Shown: positions 1 through 6,498 of the stretch, piece after piece
How the letters are laid out: each line of letters begins with the position of its first letter
Position numbering within the stretch: the first letter of the stretch is position 1
From: Pseudomonas syringae
GTDB lineage: Bacteria; Pseudomonadota; Gammaproteobacteria; Pseudomonadales; Pseudomonadaceae
Length of the DNA stretch: 64,000 bases
NCBI RefSeq assembly: GCF_000737245.1
Contig: NZ_JPQU01000078.1
Location: 1 to 64,000 of the forward strand
Direction: 5' to 3'
Translations under genes and position numbers: made by a program
The notes under the pieces: generated by a model
What the model saw: the letters and a program-made list of their open reading frames with translations, nothing else
What the model was told of the DNA's origin: nothing
Databases searched by the model: none

Positions 1-12
1 TCATGAAAAACA

Positions 13-46
13 CCCCAGAGGTTGGACGGGTGTCCAACTTTTGGGG
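13..46 (+). terminator. Possible terminator-like hairpin after an upstream gene
   Basis: CCCC and GTTGGAC on the left face GTCCAAC and GGGG on the right, with a three-base internal loop (GAG against TTT). There is no clean T-run after the stem, so this may be only a chance fold. A TGA at 4-6 could end a gene lying to the left of the window. Confidence 0.25.
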
Positions 47-61
47 CGCACTTCACGTCCT

Positions 62-88
62 TGTGGGAGCGAATTCATTCGCGAAGGC
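62..88. repeat. Single REP element
   Basis: This is one palindromic unit, GTGGGAGCGAATTCATTCGCGA. It is the same subtype as the pair at 19969-20062. No inverted partner is seen nearby, so it is a solitary REP and not a REPIN. Confidence 0.7.
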
Positions 89-168
89 GCATGTTCAGAC
101 ACAGCAAAAGCCCGAGGAGAAATCTCGGTTAGAATGCGCCACCCGACCGCAAAGATATTCATCTCCCC

Positions 169-1416
169 ATGACCGATACCAAAACCCCTACTCCTCCACG
201 CGTCGCCATCATCGGCGGTGGCCCTGCCGGGTTGATGGCGGCTGAGGTGCTGAGTCAGGCCGGGATCAAAGTCGATCTGTATGACGGCATGCCTTCGGTG
301 GGGCGCAAGTTTCTGCTGGCCGGGGTCGGTGGCATGAATATCACTCATTCCGAGCCTTATCCGGCGTTTCTGGCCCGCTATGCCGAACGCGCCCCCGAAA
401 TCGCGCCGCTGCTGCGCAGCTTTGATGCTGACGCCCTGTGCGAGTGGATCCACGGCCTGGGGATCGAAACCTTCATCGGTAGCTCCGGACGGGTTTTCCC
501 CAAAGACATGAAGGCCGCTCCGCTGTTGCGCGCCTGGCTCAAGCGTTTGCGCGACGCGGGCGTGACGATCCATACCCGCCATCGCTGGCTGGGTTGGGAT
601 GCCGAAAACAACTTGCGTATCGCCCACCCCGAAGGCGAAACCACCGTCAAAGCCGACGCCGTCTTGTTTGCGCTGGGCGGTGCCAGCTGGTCGCGACTGG
701 GCTCCGATGGTGCCTGGCAACCGTGGCTGGAGGAGCGCGATATTGACGTTGCCCCGCTGCAAGCCTCCAATTGCGGCTTCGAAGTGACGCAATGGAGCGA
801 CTTGTTGCGCAGTAAGTTCGCCGGTGCGCCGTTGAAGAATATCGGCATGGGCCTGCCCGGCCAGACACCGCGGCTGGGCGAATGTGTCGTCACTGAAACC
901 GGTGTAGAAGGCAGCCTGATCTACGCTTTATCGGCGCAGATCCGCGAACAAATCAATCAGGATGGTGTATCGACCGTCCTGATTAATCTGCTGCCTGGCA
1001 AGACCGTCAGTGCGATACAGAAAGCATTGGCCAAACCCCGTGGTTCACGCTCGATGTCGAAGCATTTACACAGTCAATTGGGCGTTGATGGGGTTAAAGC
1101 CGCCCTGTTGCGTGAACTCGCTCCACGTGAGGCTTTCGACGATCCAGCCCTGCTGAGCCAGGCCTTGAAAGCCCTGCCGCTGCAATTGGTCAAAACACGA
1201 CCACTGGACGAAGCGATCAGCACGGCAGGCGGTGTAACCTTCGCCGCCATGGACGAGCGCCTGATGCTCAAGCAATTGCCCGGCGTATTCTGCGCAGGAG
1301 AAATGCTCGACTGGGAAGCGCCCACCGGTGGTTACCTGCTGACGGCCTGTTTCGCCAGCGGGCGGGCGGCGGGGCTTGGAGTGGTGCAATGGCTGAAATT
1401 ACAAGCGCTGGCTTGA
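169..1416 (+). CDS. FAD-dependent oxidoreductase, HI0933/TIGR03862 flavoprotein family
   Basis: A 415-residue cytosolic protein. Near residue 14 it has the dinucleotide-binding motif IIGGGPAGLMAAE, with the Rossmann glycines. The C-terminal FAD signature PGVFCAGEMLDWEAPTGGY lies about 50 residues from the end. These two signatures and the length fit the HI0933-like (YhiN-related) flavoproteins, and within them the Pseudomonas TIGR03862 subgroup. The physiological substrate of this family is not established. The start is the ATG after the sequence TCTCCCC; there is no strong ribosome-binding site, but the Rossmann fold begins right behind it. It stands alone, separated from the next gene by a REPIN. 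Confidence 0.85.
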   Translation: MTDTKTPTPPRVAIIGGGPAGLMAAEVLSQAGIKVDLYDGMPSVGRKFLLAGVGGMNITHSEPYPAFLARYAERAPEIAPLLRSFDADALCEWIHGLGIETFIGSSGRVFPKDMKAAPLLRAWLKRLRDAGVTIHTRHRWLGWDAENNLRIAHPEGETTVKADAVLFALGGASWSRLGSDGAWQPWLEERDIDVAPLQASNCGFEVTQWSDLLRSKFAGAPLKNIGMGLPGQTPRLGECVVTETGVEGSLIYALSAQIREQINQDGVSTVLINLLPGKTVSAIQKALAKPRGSRSMSKHLHSQLGVDGVKAALLRELAPREAFDDPALLSQALKALPLQLVKTRPLDEAISTAGGVTFAAMDERLMLKQLPGVFCAGEMLDWEAPTGGYLLTACFASGRAAGLGVVQWLKLQALA

Positions 1417-1424
1417 CTCATCAT

Positions 1425-1508
1425 GAGAGCGAGCTTGCTCGCGAAGGCGTATTTCAAACCTCAGAAAATGTTCAGCATGTACCGGCACCTTCGCGAGCAA
1501 GGTGGAAC
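1425..1508. repeat. REPIN (inverted REP pair)
   Basis: The left arm GAGCGAGCTTGCTCGCGAAGG is mirrored by CCTTCGCGAGCAAGGTGGAAC. The right arm has decayed at its outer end (GGTGGAAC in place of CTCGCTCCCAC). Confidence 0.8.
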
Positions 1509-1564
1509 GCCACCCCGGTCGCTTCCACAATTGATCTCACAGGCCCCGACTTCAGGATGACCCC

Positions 1565-1870
1565 ATGAACCTCGAAGAACTCACCCAACGCCTGCATCGC
1601 ATCCGCGATCAAAACGACTGGCAGCAGTTTCATAGCCCGAAGAACCTGGCGATGGCGGCCAGCGTGGAAATGTCCGAACTGGTCGAGATATTTCAATGGC
1701 TCACTGAAGATCAATCCCGTCAGTTACCCCCCGAAAAGCTGGCCCATGCCGGGCAGGAAGTGGGCGACATCATTCTGTATCTGCTGCTGATGTGCAGCGA
1801 GCTGGGGATCGACATGGACACCGTGGTACGCAGCAAGCTGGCGGACAGTGAACGCAGGTTCGCCAAATGA
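1565..1870 (+). CDS. MazG-like nucleotide pyrophosphohydrolase
   Basis: A 101-residue all-helical protein. Residues about 30-50 (MAASVEMSELVEIFQW) carry the acidic metal-binding cluster of MazG/dCTPase folds. Residues about 62-75 (GQEVGDIILYLLL) carry the second acidic helix. The family hydrolyses (d)NTPs to monophosphate and pyrophosphate, probably as house-cleaning or dCTP control; the exact nucleotide cannot be read from the sequence. AGGATGACCCC just upstream provides a ribosome-binding site for the ATG. The gene overlaps the following cmoM by four bases (ATGA), so the two are probably translationally coupled. Confidence 0.85.
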   Translation: MNLEELTQRLHRIRDQNDWQQFHSPKNLAMAASVEMSELVEIFQWLTEDQSRQLPPEKLAHAGQEVGDIILYLLLMCSELGIDMDTVVRSKLADSERRFAK

Positions 1871-2616
1871 GTGATCGTCATTTCGACCAACTGGCCACGC
1901 GCTTCGCGGAAAAAATCTACGGCGGGGCCAAAGGTGCGATTCGTCTTGCGGTGTTGCAGGCTGACCTGACGGAAGCCCTGCCCGAGCGGCCGTTGCGGGT
2001 GCTGGATATTGGCGCAGGCCTGGGGCACATGTCGCTGTGGCTGGCTGAGCGTGGCCATGATGTCACTCTGGCTGAACCGGCCGCCCCCATGCTTGACGGC
2101 GCTCGTCAGCGCTTCGCCGAAGCCGGACAGACTGCTATCTTCATCCAGGCGCCCTGGCAGGACCTGCCAGAGCAACTTCATGAGCCTTATGATCTGGTGA
2201 TCTGCCATGCAGTGCTGGAGTGGCTGGCAGAACCGCATACGATCCTGCCGGTGCTGCACAAGCTGACCAAGGCCGATGGTTGGCTGTCTCTGGCGTTCTA
2301 CAACCGCGATGCGCTGATCTACCGCAACCTGCTCAAAGGTCACTTCCGCAAGATGCGCAAAAACGATATGGCCGGCGAGAAGCAAAGCCTGACACCTCAG
2401 GAACCACTGGATCCCCGGGAGCTGGCGGCGCAACTTGAGGGCCTGTGGCGGGTCGAAACCCAGAGTGGTGTCCGCGTGTTTCACGACTATATGCCGGTGG
2501 AATTCCAGGCCAAGGTCAAACTGGAGGATCTGCTGGAGATGGAACTGGCCCATCGTCGGCATCCTGCCTACGCAGGGCTGGGACGCTACTTGCATTGGGT
2601 TTGCCGGCCGATCTGA
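1867..2616 (+). CDS. cmoM: tRNA 5-carboxymethoxyuridine methyltransferase CmoM
   Basis: A 249-residue SAM-dependent methyltransferase. Its opening residues (RHFDQLATRFAEKIYG), the glycine-rich SAM loop VLDIGAGLGHMSLWLAERGH near residue 45, the HAVLEWLAEPH segment and the late TGVRVFHDY-like stretch (SGVRVFHDYMP) match E. coli CmoM (formerly SmtA) closely. CmoM methylates the carboxyl group of cmo5U34 in wobble-decoding tRNAs, forming mcmo5U. The ATG overlaps the stop of the MazG-like gene. The assignment rests on remembered similarity along the full length. Confidence 0.88.
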   Translation: MSDRHFDQLATRFAEKIYGGAKGAIRLAVLQADLTEALPERPLRVLDIGAGLGHMSLWLAERGHDVTLAEPAAPMLDGARQRFAEAGQTAIFIQAPWQDLPEQLHEPYDLVICHAVLEWLAEPHTILPVLHKLTKADGWLSLAFYNRDALIYRNLLKGHFRKMRKNDMAGEKQSLTPQEPLDPRELAAQLEGLWRVETQSGVRVFHDYMPVEFQAKVKLEDLLEMELAHRRHPAYAGLGRYLHWVCRPI

Positions 2617-2663
2617 CCGACTCAACGTTTATCTGTCCTCTAAAGCCATTGGCGGAGGTCATC

Positions 2664-3296
2664 ATGCAACACCGCATCGCTGTGTTAATGCTCTGCCTGG
2701 GTCTCGCGGCCTGCCAGAGCGACAACCCTTATCAAGCCAGCTCCAGGCCGATACCACCTGCTCCTGCCGAAGCCAATATGGGCATCGACATGAGCGCCTA
2801 CCCCGCCGCGCCCCGTGACTACGGACGCTATCGCAACTGGAGCTGGCTCAATGGTCGGCTGCCGGGCGGGTCGGCCTGGGCTGATTCGGCACAGATTGCT
2901 GAAGCAGTCAGCAATGGCCTTGACCAGCGCGGCCTGCGCCCTGCCCGAACAGCCCAGGCAGCGGATCTGGCCGTGACCGCCGAAACCCGTCTGGAAACCC
3001 GGCTACGCCAGGTCCGCGACGACTATTACGACCCGTATTACGGTGGTGCCGGCCTGGGCTATGGCCGTGGCCCTTACTACGACGGCTATCGCTATGGCGG
3101 CTATGCAACAGTACCCATCGTGCGGACTTATCAAGAGCAAGTGGTGGTAATCAACATCAGCCTGTTCGACGCCCGCAGCGGTCAACCCGTGTGGAGCGCC
3201 AGCGCCGAGACCCGCAGCGACGGCGATCAATCAGCGCGCGCCAAGGCCCTGCGACAGGCTGTGCAAAAAGCGTTGACCGCGTATCCTCCTTCCTAA
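2664..3296 (+). CDS. DUF4136 domain lipoprotein (first of a tandem pair)
   Basis: A 210-residue predicted lipoprotein. The ATG at 2664 follows GGCGGAGG and gives a signal peptide ending in the lipobox LAAC (Cys17); a longer reading frame from 2445 would overlap cmoM and bury the signal. The body has the DUF4136 pattern of envelope lipoproteins: YRNWSW near residue 53, a region of Tyr/Gly repeats (YYGGAGLGYGRGPYYDGY) near residue 130, then an alternating beta segment ending in VQKALTAYPPS. Function unknown. The next gene, 18 bases downstream, encodes a protein of the same design, so the two look like a duplicated pair in one operon. Confidence 0.8.
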   Translation: MQHRIAVLMLCLGLAACQSDNPYQASSRPIPPAPAEANMGIDMSAYPAAPRDYGRYRNWSWLNGRLPGGSAWADSAQIAEAVSNGLDQRGLRPARTAQAADLAVTAETRLETRLRQVRDDYYDPYYGGAGLGYGRGPYYDGYRYGGYATVPIVRTYQEQVVVINISLFDARSGQPVWSASAETRSDGDQSARAKALRQAVQKALTAYPPS

Positions 3297-3314
3297 TATT
3301 TCCGGAGAACTGCC

Positions 3315-3878
3315 ATGTTCCGCCGTCTTGCTATGTTGTCCATGTTGCTGATGCTCGGCGCCTGCCAGACCAACCAGGTCAGCCGTGATTTCGATGCTCA
3401 ACGCGACTTCGGCGGTTATCGCAGCTGGGCCTGGAAAGAGCCGGCCATGCAATACCAGCCTGACGATCCGCGGATCAAGAGCGATCTTACCGAGCAGCGC
3501 ATCCGCCAGTCGGTGAGTGATCAACTGGACCAGCGCGGCCTGCGACACGCGCCAGCGGGAGCCCGTGCCGATGTCAACGTGCAAGCCTGGCTCATCGTGG
3601 AAAACCGCCAGCAATTGGTCAGCACCAACTATGGCGGCGGTTGGGGTCCTTGGGGCGGATATGGCTACTGGGGCGGCCCGGTCAGCAGTGAAACCCGCAG
3701 CGTGGATTACAAGGTCACCACCTTGCAGATCGACCTGTTCGACGGCAAGGACGGCAAACTGATCTGGCGCGGCAGCACCGAGCAGATCCTCAGCCAGAGC
3801 AGCGCCAACCCCGCCGAGCGTGAAAACCTCATCCGCCAGACCGTGACGAAAATCCTCGAGCAGTATCCGCCGCGTTGA
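3315..3878 (+). CDS. DUF4136 domain lipoprotein (second of a tandem pair)
   Basis: A 187-residue predicted lipoprotein with lipobox LGAC (Cys17). It shares with the preceding protein the early YRSWAW motif, the QLDQRGLRHAPA segment, a Gly/Trp/Tyr-rich loop (GGGWGPWGGYGYWGG) and an almost identical end (ILEQYPPR against ALTAYPPS). The ribosome-binding site TCCGGAGAACTGCC precedes the ATG. Role unknown; members of DUF4136 are envelope proteins of Gram-negative bacteria. It is cotranscribed with its neighbour, judging by the 18-base gap. Confidence 0.82.
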   Translation: MFRRLAMLSMLLMLGACQTNQVSRDFDAQRDFGGYRSWAWKEPAMQYQPDDPRIKSDLTEQRIRQSVSDQLDQRGLRHAPAGARADVNVQAWLIVENRQQLVSTNYGGGWGPWGGYGYWGGPVSSETRSVDYKVTTLQIDLFDGKDGKLIWRGSTEQILSQSSANPAERENLIRQTVTKILEQYPPR

Positions 3879-3896
3879 GTCCAATCGCGATCGTCT

Positions 3897-4200
3897 GTTG
3901 GAGCCGGGCTTGCCCGCGAAGAACGATAACGCGGCGTGTCAGATAGACCCCACCGCCTGCTTCGCGGGCAAGCCTCGCTCCAACAGAAAGTCCGCCTAAC
4001 CCCTGTGGGAGCGGTGCTTGCCCGCGATACTGGCGACGCGGTCTATCAGACAAACCCAGGCGACCTTATCGCGGGCAAGCCTCGCTCCAACAGAAAGTCA
4101 CCTAACCCCTGTGGGAGCGGTGCTTGCCCGCGATACTGGCGACGCGGTCTATCAGACAAACTGAGGCGTTCTTATCGCGGGCAAGTCGGAATGCCGCCCA
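3897..4200. repeat. Array of three REPINs, two of them a direct tandem copy
   Basis: The gap 3879-4294 holds three inverted REP pairs: about 3897-3984, 4004-4091 and 4111-4200. The second and third begin with the same 61 bases (3995-4055 and 4101-4161, offset 106), so one unit was copied in tandem. The right arm of the third is interrupted by GTCGGAATGCCGCCCA (4185-4200). No gene is seen in this gap upstream of 4295. Confidence 0.85.
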
Positions 4201-4294
4201 CGGGCTCCGACAGAAAGGCGCACTCCCCAAGCCTTGACTACACTCCCCTTCACTGAGGGTGAGTTAGCGATGGTTGTGGCCAAAGGAGTGCTTG

Positions 4295-6346
4295 ATGTCT
4301 CCCCTGAACAGGTATGTCTGCGATCGCGGACGGCAGTGTGGTGCCATTGGTTTGCTGGCGGCGATTACCCTGGCGCTTGCGGCGTTGTGCATGTTGGTAG
4401 TGGTCGACAGCGGACGCCTGTTTCTGGAAAAACGCTCACTGCAACGGGTCGCGGATGTCGCGGCGCTGGAGGCGGCCAGTCGCAAGGGTAATTGTCTCGT
4501 CGCCACGGGCATCGACAGGCAGGCCACGACCTACGCCAGCCAAAGCGCGATACGCAACGGATTCACCCCAGGCACCGAGGGTCGCACCCTTGCCACCCAT
4601 TGCGGCTCCCTTGCCCTTGACTCCAACAGTCGCAGAATCTTCACCGCAGATTCCAGCAAGACCGAGGCCATTCAAGTCACGGCCAGCCATACCGTACCCC
4701 GCAGCATCGCCGCAGGTATTGGCGCGATGTTCGATTCGTCACCCATGCCAGTGGATGTTCAGTTGAGCGCCACGGCGGTGGCGGCAGCCGAACCACCACT
4801 GGCATCGCTGTCGATTCGCAGTGCCGCCCTCGTCATTAACTCGACGACCGCCCCCCTGCTCAACGCAGTGATCGGCTCAATGCTGGGCGGCAACCTGAAT
4901 CTCTCAGCCGTCAGCTGGAATGGCATCGCCAATACCAGGCTCAACCTGCTCGACTACCTAGACAAGCTCAAGACCGAACTCAACCTCACAGCAGTGGGCT
5001 ATGACGAAGTACTCGCCACCCATGTCGCCGCCGACAAGTTGATTCAGGTGATGCTCAACGTTCTGCAAACCAGCGGCACGCTCGACAGCCGGATCACCCT
5101 TGCCGACCAACAAGTATTGGCGGCCGCAGCAGGGAAAACCCTATTGTCGCTGGGCAAGCTGATCAGTATCCAGAGCGGAACCGACGTGGCGGCCTTCAAG
5201 GCGGACCTCGGTCTGTTGGACGTGATACAGAGCCTGGCGCAACTGGCCAACAAACAAAATGGCATCGCAGCCACCGCGCAGGTTGGTCTGCCCGGACTGT
5301 TGAACCTCAAGATCGAAACCAAAGTCATCGAGCCACCACAGCTTTCAGCTATCGGCGACCCGAGCAAAATCAACCCCGCGGTCCCTGTCCAGAACGATCC
5401 GAACAGAATCTATGTGCGCACCGCCCAAATGCGTGCGCTGGTGTCGGTGGACCTGCCGGTACTGGGTTCAGGTGCAACCTTGCCGTTACTCAACAAAGTC
5501 ACGTCTCTGGTGGGCAGCCTGACGCCAGTCCTCAACAGCGCTTTGGGCCTGGATATCAAGGGTCTGCTCAGCAGCGCTACATGCCTGTTGGGGGCAAGTT
5601 GCATGGTGACGGATTTCCGCCTGCTCAACACCTCCAGCCCCAGCAACGCTGGCCCGCGCATAGACCTGAGCCTGTCGCTGTCCAGCGCGGAAAGTTACGT
5701 CACCGGCTACAGCTGCAACAGTAATACCGATAAGAGCCTGACGTTTAACACCCATACGGCGCTGGTCAGCGCGAAACTCGGACTGATCGACGAGGCTGCA
5801 GCGTTCCCCGCCAGCACCGACCCAGCAGCCATCGTTGCCAAGCCCATTCCGGTAGTCAACATCACTACCCAGACCTGCACACAAATCCTCGGCATCCTGG
5901 GCAATTGTTCGACCCCCATTAATTTTGGCGGTGGAGGAGTCGGGATCAGTTTCAATACCGTGGACAAATCGCCTCTGGGCAGCCTGTCCTCGACCAGCAT
6001 CACGGTCAGGGCACCCAACCTCCCAGAGATCGGGGAGACACCACATTACGAAGCAGGCGCAGCATCCAGGCTACCCAGCACGCTGCTTGACGGGGTGGTC
6101 TCCGGAGTGAAAGTGGATGTTTACAAGGCTGTGACCCCGACGATTCTGGGCAATGTAATAACCGGCGCGGCCTCGCTGCTGAGCGCTGTTCTCGCCGAGC
6201 TGGATGGCATCGTCGACGGCGTTCTCAAGCAATTGCTGTCTACCGTCGTTGACCCGCTCCTCGCTGCACTGGGCGTCACACTCGCGCCAGCCGACGTCGG
6301 CAGCAACCTGAGTTGCAACTTCGGCCAGGCCACACTGGTGATCTAA
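4295..6346 (+). CDS. tadG: Flp pilus assembly protein TadG-like
   Basis: A 683-residue protein. Residues about 12-40 (RQCGAIGLLAAITLALAALC) are the Tad_N/TadG-type membrane anchor preceded by a Gly, followed by the typical DSGRLFLEKRSLQRVADVAALEAA stretch of flp-locus minor proteins. The remaining 600 residues are a predicted periplasmic region rich in Leu, Ser and Thr. TadG-like proteins belong to the envelope part of the Tad secretion machine. The ATG at 4295 has AAAGGAG seven bases upstream; an earlier TTG at 4274 in the same frame has no better signal. In P. aeruginosa tadG sits at the end of the tad operon; here it is detached, on the opposite strand and beyond pprA. Confidence 0.75.
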   Translation: MSPLNRYVCDRGRQCGAIGLLAAITLALAALCMLVVVDSGRLFLEKRSLQRVADVAALEAASRKGNCLVATGIDRQATTYASQSAIRNGFTPGTEGRTLATHCGSLALDSNSRRIFTADSSKTEAIQVTASHTVPRSIAAGIGAMFDSSPMPVDVQLSATAVAAAEPPLASLSIRSAALVINSTTAPLLNAVIGSMLGGNLNLSAVSWNGIANTRLNLLDYLDKLKTELNLTAVGYDEVLATHVAADKLIQVMLNVLQTSGTLDSRITLADQQVLAAAAGKTLLSLGKLISIQSGTDVAAFKADLGLLDVIQSLAQLANKQNGIAATAQVGLPGLLNLKIETKVIEPPQLSAIGDPSKINPAVPVQNDPNRIYVRTAQMRALVSVDLPVLGSGATLPLLNKVTSLVGSLTPVLNSALGLDIKGLLSSATCLLGASCMVTDFRLLNTSSPSNAGPRIDLSLSLSSAESYVTGYSCNSNTDKSLTFNTHTALVSAKLGLIDEAAAFPASTDPAAIVAKPIPVVNITTQTCTQILGILGNCSTPINFGGGGVGISFNTVDKSPLGSLSSTSITVRAPNLPEIGETPHYEAGAASRLPSTLLDGVVSGVKVDVYKAVTPTILGNVITGAASLLSAVLAELDGIVDGVLKQLLSTVVDPLLAALGVTLAPADVGSNLSCNFGQATLVI

Positions 6347-6399
6347 GCCTGCGTCCTCTTCAACCATAAATAGCTGTCAGGATTGGAATGCTTTTGCAG

Positions 6400-6486
6400 T
6401 AGGAGCGCGCTTGCCCGCGATGCGGTGTGTCAGCAAAAAGTCTGTTGCCTGACCTGACGCTATCGCGGGCAAGCGCGCTCCTACAG
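6400..6486. repeat. REPIN
   Basis: The arms TAGGAGCGCGCTTGCCCGCGA and TCGCGGGCAAGCGCGCTCCTA face each other between the convergent tadG and pprA genes. This subtype (TAGGAGCGCGC) recurs at 23903, 26884 and 37926. Confidence 0.9.
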
Positions 6487-6498
6487 GGTCCCGGGGTG

